Source of the DNA: UBA4742 sp963773335
GTDB lineage: Bacteria; Actinomycetota; Acidimicrobiia; Acidimicrobiales; Acidimicrobilacustridaceae
Direction: 5' to 3'
Assembly (NCBI GenBank): GCA_963773335.1
Contig: CAVZAT010000002.1
Span: forward strand, 434,001 to 498,000
Length of the DNA: 64,000 nucleotides
In this document: positions 28,531-36,849 of the stretch, piece after piece
Layout: the number at the start of each line of letters is the position of its first letter
Position numbering within the stretch: the first letter of the stretch is position 1
The notes under the pieces: generated by a model
Told to the model about the DNA's origin: nothing
Seen by the model: only the letters and a program-made list of their open reading frames with translations
The model's database searches: none
Translations under genes and position numbers: made by a program

Positions 28531-29462
28531 ATGCGTCTGGTGGTCGCCGTGGGCGGCAACGCCATGCTCGAGCGCGGCGAGGTGCCCCTGGCCGAGATCC
28601 AGGAGGGAAACATCGCCACTGCGGTCGCCGCGCTGGCCCCCTGGCCCGCAACCACGACCTGGTCATCACCCACGGGAACGGCCCCCAGGTCGGGCTCCTG
28701 GCCAACGAGAGCACCGCTCGATCCCGTCCTGCCCCACCCCTACCCGTTCGACGTGCTTGGTGCCCAGACCCAGGGGATGATCGGCTACTTCCTGTTGCAG
28801 GCATTCGAGAACGCCCTGCCCGGCACGTGGTGGTCAGCCTGATCTGCCAGAGCGAAGGTGGCCGCCGACGACCCCGCCTTCGCCGGCCCCACCAAGTTCG
28901 TCGGACCCGTCTACTCGGAGATCGAGGCCGAGCGCTGGCCGCGGCCCGGGGTTGGCAGGTCCGGCCCGACGGCGACGCCTGGCGCCGCGTAGTAGCCTCG
29001 CCCGAACCGGTGGCCATGGTCGAGCTGGCCACCATGGCAGACTGGTCGGGGAGGGGCCTCGTGATCTGCGCCGGCGGGGGCGGTATCCCGGTGATCCGGG
29101 GCACGGACGGGCAGGCTGCACGGGGCCGAGGCGGTCATCGACAAGGACCTGGCCGCCGCACTGCTGGCCACCAGACCTGGACGCCGACGCCCTGGTGATC
29201 CTCACCGACGTGGCCAACGTCGAGACCGACTTCGGCACGCCCCACGGCCCGACCCATCGGCCACACCACCCCGGCCGCCCTACGGGCCCTGTAGTTCCCG
29301 GCCGGCTCGATGGGCCCCAAGGTCGAGGCTGTGTGCCGGTTCGTGGAGGCCAGCGGTCGGCCGGCCATGATCGGCCGGTTGGACGACGCCGTAGAGCTCC
29401 TGGACGGGAGGTTGGGAACAGTGGTCGAGCCGGCGGGCCCGGCCAGGGGCCGGGCCACGTGA
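28531..29462 (+). pseudogene. arcC: Carbamate kinase ArcC, disrupted by many frameshifts
   Basis: Makes ATP from carbamoyl phosphate and ADP, the energy-yielding step of the pathway. Recognisable in scattered frames: MRLVVAVGGNAMLERGEVPL, HDLVITHGNGPQVGLLANES, HPYPFDVLGAQTQGMIGYF, VAADDPAFAGPTKFVGPVY, VICAGGGGIPVIRG, GAEAVIDKDLAAALLA, DADALVILTDVANVETDFGT, SMGPKVEAVCRFVEASGRPA. At least eight shifts occur within about 930 bases, the densest damage in the window. The sum equals a full-length enzyme (about 310 residues) that keeps the subdomain shortened in the second copy at 18281. Its stop overlaps the GTG of the ATPase (GTGA). Confidence 0.75.
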
Positions 29463-32017
29463 CGGCCTCCGCCCCCACCGACGGGCCCGAGTCCGGCCAT
29501 CCCAGGACCGGCCGGACGCCGGAGCGACCCAGACGGGCGACGACGACCTTGCGAAGGTCCCCCTCGACGACCTGTTGGATCGACTCGGGACGTCGCCGGA
29601 TGGCCTCGCCCAGGACGTTGCCCAGCAGCGACTCCTCCAGTACGGACCCAACGAGCTCGAGGAGCGCAAGCCCAATCCGCTCCTGAAGCTCCTCACCTAC
29701 TTCTGGGGTCCGATCCCGTGGATGATCGAGGTGGCGGTGGTCCTCTCCGCCGCGCTGGGCGCACTGGCCCGACTTCATCATCATCGGGATCCTGCTGTTG
29801 GCCAACGCCGGGGTCGGGTTCACCGAGGAGCACCAGGCCGGCAAGGCCATCGATGCGCTCAAGGCCGAGCTGGCGATCAACGCCCGGGTGAAACGCGACG
29901 GCGAGTGGGCCACCGCACCGGCCCGTGAGCTGGTGCCTGGCGACGTCATCCGCCTGCGCATGGGCGACATCGTGCCGGCCGACGCCCGCCTGCTGGCCGG
30001 CGACCCCGTCCAGGTCGACCAGTCGGCCCTGACCGGCGAGTCGTTGCCCGTCACCGACGTCACCGGTGATGCGGTGTTCTCCGGTTCGATCCTCCGCCAG
30101 GGCGAGATCGGTGCGGTGGTCTACGCCACCGGTGGCGACACCTACTTCGGCAAGACGGCCGAACTGGTGCAGGACGCGGTGACCGTCAGCCACTTCCAGC
30201 AGGCGGTGCTGCGGATCGGCAAGTTCCTGATCCTGCTCGCCGCTGCGCTGGTCACCTTGATCCTCGTCGCCTCGGTCCTGCGCGGCGACCCACTGCTCAC
30301 CACCGTGCAGTTCGCCCTGGTGCTCACCGTCGCCGCCATCCCCGTCGCCATGCCGACGGTGCTCTCGGTCACCATGGCGGTCGGAGCCCGACGGCTTGCG
30401 GCCGAACAAGCGATCGTCAGTCGGCTGGTGGCCATCGAGGAACTGGCCGGCGTCGATGTCCTGTGCTCGGACAAGACCGGCACGCTCACCCAGAACTCCC
30501 TGACCCTCGGCGAACCATTCGCCGCCGAAGGCACACCCCCGGACCAGGTGATCCTCTCGGCTGCGCTGGCGTCACGGGCCGACGACGACGACCCGATCGA
30601 CCTGGCCATCCTCGGTGGCCTCGATGACAAGACCGTGTTGGACCGCTACGACCTGGGTCATTTCCAGCCGTTCGACCCGGTCCACAAGCGAACCGAAGCC
30701 GACGTCACCGGCCCCGACGGCCAATCGTTCAAGGTGACCAAGGGCGCACCCCAGGTGATCCTGGCCTTGGCCGCCAACGCCGAGCAGATCAAGTCCGCCG
30801 TGCATGGCGCCGTCAGCGAGTTCGCCACACGCGGCTTCCGATCGCTGGGCGTGGCCCGCACCGACGACACCGGCGTATGGCATCTGCTCGGCGTGTTGCC
30901 CCTGTTCGATCCCCCCCGAGACGACGCCCGCTCCACCATCGTCACCGCCAACGAGCTGGGCGTGGCGGTGAAGATGGTCACCGGTGACCAGGTCGCCATC
31001 GCCCAGGAGACGGCTCGGGCGCTCGGCCTGGGCACCGACATCCTCGATGCCACCGGCCTGGGCGACGTCAGCGCCGACGAGAGCGCTCGCACCGCCGACG
31101 CCATCGACAAGGCCGACGGTTTCGCCCAGGTCTTTCCCGAGCACAAGTTCCACATCATCGACGTCCTCCAGCAGGACGGCCACATCGTGGCCATGACCGG
31201 CGACGGCGTGAACGACGCCCCCGCTCTCAAAGAGGCCGACTGCGGCATCGCCGTCTCTGGGGCCAGCGACGCGGCCCGCGCCGCCGCCGACATCGTGCTC
31301 ATGAGCCCCGGTCTGTCCGTGATCATCGACGCCATCGAGGAGAGCCGGCGGATCTTCCAGCGGATGAACAGCTACGCCATGTACCGGATCGCGGAAACCC
31401 TCCGGGTCCTGCTGTTCATGACCCTCGCCATCCTGATCTTCAACTTCTACCCGGTCACCGCCGTGATGATCGTGATGCTGGCCCTGCTCAACGACGCCGC
31501 CATCCTCTCGATCGCCTACGACAACGTCCACTACAGCCACCAGCCCGAGGCGTGGAACATGCGACGGGTGCTCGGCATCGCCACCGTGCTCGGCGTGGTC
31601 GGTCCGATCGCCGCCTTCGGGCTGTTCTACCTCGGCGACCGCGTCTTCCACCTCCCACGACCCCAACTCCAGACCCTCATGTACCTCCTGCTCTCCGTGG
31701 CCGGGCACCTGACCATCTTCCTCACCCGCACCCGCGGGCCGTTCTGGTCGATACGGCCAGCGCGGATCCTCTGGCTGGCCGTCCTCGGCACCCAGGCCCT
31801 GGCCACCTTCATCGCCGTCTACGGGCTCTTCATGACCCCGCTCGGGTGGGGCTGGGCCCTCTTCGTCTGGGCCTACGCCCTCGCCTGGTTCCTCGTCAGC
31901 GACCGAGTGAAGCTCCTCGCCTACCGCCTACTCGACCGATCTGGTGACGGCGCCCGCCACGACGTCGGCGACACGATCAGCGTCGACCACTCCACGGATC
32001 CGAGCCTGCCCGCCTGA
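29459..32017 (+). CDS. P-type H+-ATPase, plasma-membrane (PMA1/P3A) type (frameshifted near the 5' end)
   Basis: About 850 residues. The N-terminal cation-ATPase segment (AKVPLDDLLDRLGTSPDGLA, YFWGPIPWMIEVAVVLSAAL) lies in one frame and the rest, from about 29770, in another: DQSALTGESLPVTD, VAAIPVAMPTVLSVTMAVGA (M4), DVLCSDKTGTLTQNSLT (phosphorylated Asp), KMVTGDQVAIAQETAR, MTGDGVNDAPALKEADCGIA. The GPIPWMIE segment and the CSDKTGTLTQN form are those of P3A proton pumps. GTG 29459 overlaps the arcC stop, so pump and pathway are coupled: ADI-derived ATP and ammonia with H+ export would favour acid or anoxic survival (inference). Confidence 0.82.
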
Positions 32018-32044
32018 ACTTCGTCGGACCAGCCAGCTCGTCCG

Positions 32045-32072
32045 GCGATGAGTTCGAGCAGCTGCTCATCGC
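32045..32072 (+). terminator. Hairpin downstream of the H+-ATPase
   Basis: A perfect 8-bp stem GCGATGAG / CTCATCGC with a 12-nt loop, 27 nt after the ATPase stop, at the end of the permease-arc-ATPase operon. There is no U-run, so it is a probable actinobacterial-type terminator. Nothing else is seen in the 170-nt gap. Confidence 0.45.
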
Positions 32073-32187
32073 GAAGTGCGTTGAGCGGGCATCCATGTCG
32101 ACGGGGCCGAACGATCGGTGGAAGGTGGTTCACCCGGCGCTGTGTCGTGATGGTTCGTCAGCGGGCGTCACTGACTTGGCCGGTTGG

Positions 32188-33807
32188 TCAGTGGCAGACC
32201 AGCAGGGTTTCGCCCGTCTTGGGCGGCTTCACTCGCAGGACTAGACCGGGGAGGCGAACCATGAAGAGGTGGGCCGCGGCGACGTTGTAGACGACAGGGG
32301 GGGACCAGGTAGATCCGGCGCGAACTGAGATGGCGGCCTGGCTTCCGGCGAGCACGACTCGGGCCCCCACCGACGGCGACCTGATGATCATTGAGACGGA
32401 GCGCACACATGCCTTCGGGCGGTAGGGGAAGAGCGACTGTTGGAGGCCGAGCCTCAGGGGGATCTGGCTGCTGACCGACACCGGGACGGGGCCCGGGTCG
32501 ACGAGCTTCCCGTCCCGCTGCTGTTCAAGCAGCCAGCCGATGGACACGAAGAAGCTGTCGGTCGGATCGGGCCTGACTGAAGGCGGCACCTCGTGGGCCA
32601 GTGGTGAGCGGGGCAGCGAAAGGATGAGCTGGCGTTGGGCCACCTTCTGCGCCCCGTCGCCGCCGGCCCGGAACTGGGCGATGTTGCCCGGGACTGCGAT
32701 GAGCAGCAAGAGGAGCGCCACGGGCACAGCCGGGCGCCAAAGGGTGCCGAGCGCCTCGATGGCCACCCCGAGCGCGGGCAGCATCGTCGCCGCCGCAAGG
32801 TACACGTAGCGGCTCTGGGCGGCGTAGGAGGGACCCAGCTGCCACCGTCCCCAGCCGCTGATGGTCAGCAGGACGACGGTTCCCGCCAGCAGCGCAACCG
32901 GGGATGCGGCTCGTCGAGCCAGGCCCCCGGGTCCCTCGGACCTGCACGCGGACCACAGGCCGCCCAGGAGCACGGCAGCGAGAAGGATCCCGACGGGCTC
33001 AGAGTGTCCTAGCCCGCGAAAGGTGGCGCCGACGCCGTCAGCAACGAAGTGCGCGATCTCGATGAGGATGTAGACCAGGCCGTGCTGTCCGGGGTTCGAC
33101 CCCGTAGGGGGCTTCTCAGCCGCGAACCACGCCAGGTACAGCACAGCCAGGGGCACGGTCTGGGCGGCGGCCACCCGCCACCCTCGATGCAGCAGCGCGG
33201 CGATGCCGACGACCACCACCATGGTCACCCCGATGCCTGAGCACATCAGCGCCGCCGCCCCGGCGGCGAGCCCGAAGAAATCGCGCCGATCCCATCGGCC
33301 CGGGTGGTCGATCAGGAGGAGCTGGGTCAGCCCGAACGCGAGCGATCCGACGAAGCTCATGTTGAAGGCGCTCACGATGTCGGCCTGACCGGCACCGAAC
33401 AGGATCAGCGTTGCCGCGGTGATGGTCGACACCCACGCACTGACGCCGCTACGGCGCAGCACCACCCACAACAGCACCACCGTTGTGAGGTGGAGGGCCA
33501 CGACGACTGACTGGTACGGCAAGTAGGTGCGCAGCCCGAAGATCGACCACAGGCCCCGATAGACCAGCACGGGCAGCGTCGACCAGTGCTCGTTGTGCGG
33601 CCGCAGCAGATCGTGGACGTTCGTGGCTCGCCGCGTGACCAGGAAATCCCACTCGTCCTGGTAGAACCAGTGCTGATTCCCCAGATACAAGACGATCAGG
33701 GGGAAAGCACCCACCACCAGGGCGATCAGTGTCAGCAGCGCAGCCCGGTCGCCGGGGACGCGCCCAGGAGCCGGGGACTGCGGGTCTGCCCGGTCGATCG
33801 ACCTCAT
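32188..33807 (-). CDS. Polytopic membrane protein, GT-C glycosyltransferase-like
   Basis: A 539-residue protein with about 10-12 hydrophobic helices in the first 390 residues and a C-terminal soluble domain of about 150. After the first helix (ALLTLIALVVGAFPLIVLYL) comes a loop NQHWFYQDEWDFLVTR; an acidic Asp-Glu pair there is typical of GT-C membrane glycosyltransferases that use lipid-linked sugars. A His-Asn-Glu-His stretch (LLRPHNEHWSTLPVL) follows, as in related actinobacterial proteins. The C-terminal part (beta-rich, VRLPGLVLRVKPPKTGETLL) is probably extracytoplasmic. ATG 33805-33807 fits the family. The exact acceptor is unknown and no cell-wall genes are adjacent. Confidence 0.65.
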   Translation of the reverse strand: MRSIDRADPQSPAPGRVPGDRAALLTLIALVVGAFPLIVLYLGNQHWFYQDEWDFLVTRRATNVHDLLRPHNEHWSTLPVLVYRGLWSIFGLRTYLPYQSVVVALHLTTVVLLWVVLRRSGVSAWVSTITAATLILFGAGQADIVSAFNMSFVGSLAFGLTQLLLIDHPGRWDRRDFFGLAAGAAALMCSGIGVTMVVVVGIAALLHRGWRVAAAQTVPLAVLYLAWFAAEKPPTGSNPGQHGLVYILIEIAHFVADGVGATFRGLGHSEPVGILLAAVLLGGLWSACRSEGPGGLARRAASPVALLAGTVVLLTISGWGRWQLGPSYAAQSRYVYLAAATMLPALGVAIEALGTLWRPAVPVALLLLLIAVPGNIAQFRAGGDGAQKVAQRQLILSLPRSPLAHEVPPSVRPDPTDSFFVSIGWLLEQQRDGKLVDPGPVPVSVSSQIPLRLGLQQSLFPYRPKACVRSVSMIIRSPSVGARVVLAGSQAAISVRAGSTWSPPVVYNVAAAHLFMVRLPGLVLRVKPPKTGETLLVCH

Positions 33808-33817
33808 CGGCCGAAGG

Positions 33818-34237
33818 CTACGATCGCCGTGAGGCTGGTGGTGCTGGGGGTTCGATCCGCTGGATCGTGGTGATCCGGTCGATCGTTCGGTCGAAGGATG
33901 CGACGGCATCGACGCCGGATGTCTCGGCGTTCGCGACGAGGTACGCCTCGGCGAAGTCGAGTCGGTCGATCTCAAAGACCTCGATGGCGCGCAGGAGCAG
34001 GGCCGGGTCGACCGTCACGATCGAAGCGAACGCGATGAGCGAGCGCATCGCCATGGCGATCTGGGCACGATCGACCTTGTAGAACGACTCGAGGACGTAG
34101 ACCGTCTCGGCCACGACGAGATCCACCAGGAAGAGCTCTGATGCCGAGGTGAGGTAGGCGGTGGCACGAGCGGCCATCTCGGGAGGGTCGCCGGTGAGAT
34201 GGCGAACCAGGATGTTGGTGTCGACGAACACGCTCAC
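33818..34237 (-). CDS. vapC: VapC-like PIN-domain toxin
   Basis: A 139-residue PIN-domain ribonuclease. Acidic Mg2+-site residues lie in SVFVDTNILVRHLTGD (first Asp), LVVAETVYVLESF (Glu) and DFAEAYLVANAETSGVDAVA with SFDRTID (C-terminal Asp residues). VapC toxins cleave tRNA or rRNA when their antitoxin is degraded. The GTG start (34235-34237) overlaps the vapB stop by 4 nt, the usual toxin-antitoxin coupling. It sits just outside the integrative element's left end, next to an integrase remnant, so it may have come with an older element. Confidence 0.88.
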   Translation of the reverse strand: MSVFVDTNILVRHLTGDPPEMAARATAYLTSASELFLVDLVVAETVYVLESFYKVDRAQIAMAMRSLIAFASIVTVDPALLLRAIEVFEIDRLDFAEAYLVANAETSGVDAVASFDRTIDRITTIQRIEPPAPPASRRS

Positions 34238-34482
34238 CGGCGCTTGGCGCTCCGGGTGGAACGAGTTCTGCGGATGACCTCATCCCAGGCGACGTTGCGC
34301 TTCGCGGCGGGCACGCGCATCGAGCCCGCCAGCGCCACGAAGTCCGGCGTTCTGGCCAGCACGGCGCGATCGCCTTCGAGGTGGAACACGACCTCGTCGC
34401 CTTGCTTGAGCCCCAGCGCGTCCCTCACCGCCTTCGGCACCGTCAGCTGGCCCTTCGAGGTCAGTTTCGCCGCAGCGTCCAT
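34234..34482 (-). CDS. vapB: VapB-like antitoxin, SpoVT/AbrB type
   Basis: An 82-residue swapped-hairpin DNA-binding antitoxin. The N-terminal AbrB motif reads AKLTSKGQLTVPKAVRDALG and LKQGDEVVFHLEGDRAVLAR; the basic C-terminal tail is the presumed toxin-binding part. It is immediately upstream of vapC with a GTGA overlap. A symmetric element lies between the start codon and the likely promoter, fitting VapBC autorepression. Confidence 0.88.
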   Translation of the reverse strand: MDAAAKLTSKGQLTVPKAVRDALGLKQGDEVVFHLEGDRAVLARTPDFVALAGSMRVPAAKRNVAWDEVIRRTRSTRSAKRR

Positions 34483-34489
34483 GGCTTCT

Positions 34490-34513
34490 CCTTACAACAT
34501 CGTTGCAGTAAGG
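34490..34513 (-). promoter_or_regulatory. Probable VapBC operator (dyad)
   Basis: Minus strand CCTTACTGCAACGATGTTGTAAGG: outer CCTTAC/GTAAGG and inner CAAC/GTTG inverted repeats, 7 nt upstream of the vapB ATG and including its GTAAGG(AG) ribosome binding site. Position and symmetry fit an autoregulatory operator of an AbrB-type antitoxin; binding is inferred. Confidence 0.5.
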
Positions 34514-34530
34514 ATAGCACCCGGCCCTCC

Positions 34531-34642
34531 GCCCGGCCCCGCACCCGCACCGTCCCGGTCGACGGAACGCTTCCAGGAAGAACCGCAGGTCACAGGCCCA
34601 AACGGGGGACCGTGGTGTATTGCTCCGGACCGCTGTGGACCA
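34531..34642 (-). pseudogene. Remnant of an integrase 5' end plus att-proximal sequence (older element)
   Basis: 34531-34556 is identical to 44164-44189 and 34558-34574 to 44196-44212; both belong to the 5' coding end of the integrase at the other end of the element. Then 34581-34642 matches 44347-44408 without gaps at about 49 of 62 positions, leading into the same 23-bp att core. This lies outside the left end of the present element. It is therefore best explained as the right end of a second, mostly deleted element of the same family that had inserted in tandem. Confidence 0.65.
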
Positions 34643-34665
34643 TTTGGCGGAGGGAGTGGGATTCG
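34643..34665. repeat. Left att core of the integrative element
   Basis: The 23-bp core TTTGGCGGAGGGAGTGGGAT+TCG is identical to 44409-44431. Here it is followed by TAGAGTGG rather than the rest of a tRNA, as expected for the end distal to the tRNA. Confidence 0.8.
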
Positions 34666-34983
34666 TAGAGTGGCGAGGGCTTAGTCGCGAAGTGCCTGGT
34701 CAGAGGCTCGGAACGCCGATTTCGGGCCGCGATGGAAGCTACGCCGGTAGCAACGGCAGCGGACCAGGTCGGACGGGTGCGGCCGCAGGTCACACTGCGG
34801 GGCTCGTTCCCGCCGTCGGGCCCGGGTATTTCCCTGATCGGGAGTGAGGGGTCGGCGAGGTGTGGCCGCCTCTGCGCTTCCGCCATCAGCCCCTCAGCGG
34901 GGTCGACGGCAGCCTTGACTTGACCGTCCTGAGCGTGCCTCACCGCCGGAGGGGATACCCGTCATTTCGGGGGGCGTCGGGGA
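34666..34983. other. Left end of the element, non-coding, with a shared dyad
   Basis: About 320 bases between the left att core and the IS with no convincing gene. The 20-mer ATGGAAGCTACGCCGGTAGC at 34732-34751 recurs exactly at 44281-44300 near the right att. Its core GCTAC-GCCG-GTAGC is an inverted repeat. Both copies lie inside the element in the same orientation, 66 and 108 bp from the cores, so they are candidate integrase or excisionase arm sites. Confidence 0.5.
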
Positions 34984-35096
34984 AGTACCCCGGTCTCACG
35001 GACGGGTGGTTTGTGGGCTGATTGCCCGGGTGGTTCCTATCACGGTGGTCGCTTTGAGGGGCTGAGAGGCGATCTGAGGGGACGGTTTCGCGGGGG

Positions 35097-35978
35097 TCAT
35101 GCCGCCATCTCGGTGTCGGGCCGGTTGGCGGTCTCGAAGTCGGCGGGGCTGAGCCCGTGGTTGTAGCTGTGGCGGCGGTGGGGGTTGTACCAGGTCTCGA
35201 TCCAGTCGAACAGGGCCAGAGCGAGCTGTTCGCGGGTGTGCCAGTGGTGCTGGTCGAGCAGTTCGCGTTGCAGGCCGGAGAAGAACGCCTCGGCCACCGA
35301 GTTGTCGAAGCAGTCACCGACGGTGCCCATCGAGCCCAACAGGCCCACGGAGCGGAGTCGGGTGCCGAACAGCCAGGACGTGTACTGGGACCCGTGGTCG
35401 GAGTGAGCCACGGTCTGGTCCTTCGGGGGTTGGCGGCGCCAGGTCGCCATTTGCACGGCGTCAGCGACGAGCTCGGCTCGCATGTGATCGGCGATCGACC
35501 AGCCGACGACCCGCCGGGACCAGGCGTCGATGACGACGGCCAGGTACACCTTGCCGGTCCCGGTGGGGTGCTCGGTCACGTCCATCACCCACAGCCGGTC
35601 GGGGCCGGCCGGGTCGAACGCCCGGTTGACCAGATCATCGGACACGTCGCCGTCACCGGGTCGGGTGCAGCCGCCTTTCTTCTTGTAGTGGATGCCGACC
35701 GCGCCGCAGATGTCCATCAGCCGGGCGGTCGTGGTCCGCGAGCAGCCCTCGCCACGGCCCAGGCGCAGTTCGTTGCGAACCCTCGGCATCCCATAGGAGT
35801 GCCGGGACATCTTCCAGATGTCGAACACCACATTCGCCCGGTCCGCCTCGACCCTCTCGCACGCGGTGACGGGCTGGTTGCGGCGCTGGTGAAAGCCCGA
35901 GGTGGACACCCCCATCACCCGGCAGCACACCGAGACGGGCAGATCCGAGCAACGCTCGGCGATGAAGGTGTGAATCAT
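35097..35978 (-). CDS. IS3-family transposase OrfB (DDE integrase domain)
   Basis: A 293-residue catalytic subunit. An N-terminal HTH_21-type region (RVMGVSTSGFHQRRNQP, RHSYGMPRVRNELR) precedes the rve/DDE core: RLWVMDVTEHPT (first Asp), VAHSDHGSQYTS (second Asp) and NSVAEAFFSGLQRELLDQHH (Glu), ending with the family ending WYNPHRRHSYNHGLSPADFE. Its ATG overlaps the orfA stop (ATGA), so it may be made by reinitiation or as a frameshifted OrfAB fusion; a short A-run (CCCAAAATGA) is the possible slip site. The frame is intact, so the IS may be active. Confidence 0.92.
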   Translation of the reverse strand: MIHTFIAERCSDLPVSVCCRVMGVSTSGFHQRRNQPVTACERVEADRANVVFDIWKMSRHSYGMPRVRNELRLGRGEGCSRTTTARLMDICGAVGIHYKKKGGCTRPGDGDVSDDLVNRAFDPAGPDRLWVMDVTEHPTGTGKVYLAVVIDAWSRRVVGWSIADHMRAELVADAVQMATWRRQPPKDQTVAHSDHGSQYTSWLFGTRLRSVGLLGSMGTVGDCFDNSVAEAFFSGLQRELLDQHHWHTREQLALALFDWIETWYNPHRRHSYNHGLSPADFETANRPDTEMAA

Positions 35979-36265
35979 TTTGGGAGCACGTTCTCCTGGG
36001 CGAAGTAGGCGGCCGCCCGCTTGAGGATCTCCACCTCGAGCTTCGCCACCCGCAGCTCCCGGCGCAGCTTGACCAGCTCCTCGCGTTCCGCGGTGGTCAA
36101 CCCGTCGCAGCGGCGGCCCTCGTCGAGGTCAGCCTGTTTGATCCAGTTCCGCAGGCAGCTGTCAGAGATCCCGAGATCGGCCGCGATCTCCGCGACCGGC
36201 TTCTCTCGCAACCGGGCCAGCTCCACGGCCCGCTGACGGAACTCCGGTGGATGAGGACGAGGCAT
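35975..36265 (-). CDS. IS3-family transposase OrfA (HTH protein)
   Basis: A 96-residue HTH_Tnp_1 protein: PEFRQRAVELARLREKPVAE, IAADLGISDSCLRNWIKQAD, then a leucine-zipper-like coiled coil with LRRELRVAKLEVEILKRAAA and a tail YFAQENVLPK. It binds the IS ends and partners OrfB, whose start overlaps its stop by 4 nt. Length and motifs are normal. Confidence 0.9.
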   Translation of the reverse strand: MPRPHPPEFRQRAVELARLREKPVAEIAADLGISDSCLRNWIKQADLDEGRRCDGLTTAEREELVKLRRELRVAKLEVEILKRAAAYFAQENVLPK

Positions 36266-36348
36266 GCGGACTCCTTCCCAAGGGGACTCCGCGTCCCCTC
36301 AGATTAGGTGTCCGTCAAACCGGGGTACTACCATCGTGACTTACTCGT

Positions 36349-36849
36349 GTGGTGGCTGGTGACGGGTCGTTCGAGAGCTTCTATAGCGCCACGCACGACC
36401 GCCTCGTCGCGTCTCTGGCGGTACTGGTCGGCGATGTCACAGCCGCGTCGGATGCCGCGGATGAAGCCTTCGAGCGGGCGTTGACACGGTGGGCGCGCGT
36501 CTCGGAGATGGCCTCCCCAGCGGGTTGGACTACCGGGTGGCGCTGAACGTCGCGCGCCGGAGCCGTCGGCGTCGGGCAATGGAGCAGCGATTGTGGGCAG
36601 TAGAGCCGTCCCGGTGGACTTGCCGGGCAACGTGGTCGAGATCCGGTCGATCCTTGAGCCCTTGGCCCCACGCCGGGCGCGCCGCGATGACGCTCCGCGT
36701 GCTCGGGGACCTGACCCAGGGTGAGATCGCCGACTCTTGGGCGTCCGGCGCCGACCGTGCAAGCCGCGTTGCAGGACAGGGCGCAGCGGCTCGCGGCGCT
36801 CGATGCCGAAGGAAGGAAGAGGGATGCAGACACTGCAAGACCGAGCTGA
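36349..36849 (+). pseudogene. ECF sigma-70 family factor, first copy (frameshifted)
   Basis: About 165 residues if repaired. Sigma region 2 is in the first frame (SFESFYSATHDRLVASLAVL, DAADEAFERALTRWARVSEM). A lost base near 36530 moves the coding to YRVALNVARRSRRRRAMEQR, and later shifts to AAMTLRVLGDLTQGEIAD (region 4 HTH), ending ALDAEGRKRDADTARPS at TGA 36847-36849. It overlaps the start of the propeller gene at 36824, as for a sigma/anti-sigma pair. The IS3 right end is 20 nt upstream, so its native promoter may be gone. Its relative at 38186 is intact. Confidence 0.65.

Larger units (their letters stand above)
34984..36329 (-). mobile_element. IS3-family insertion sequence
   Basis: About 1.35 kb with two overlapping genes (orfA, orfB) and imperfect terminal inverted repeats. 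The left end reads AGTACCCCGGTCTCACGGAC inward from 34984; the right end, on the minus strand from 36329, reads AGTACCCCGGTTTGACGGAC. No target duplication is evident at the flanks, suggesting flank decay or recombination. Its right end is only 20 nt from the start of the first ECF sigma gene. Confidence 0.85.
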
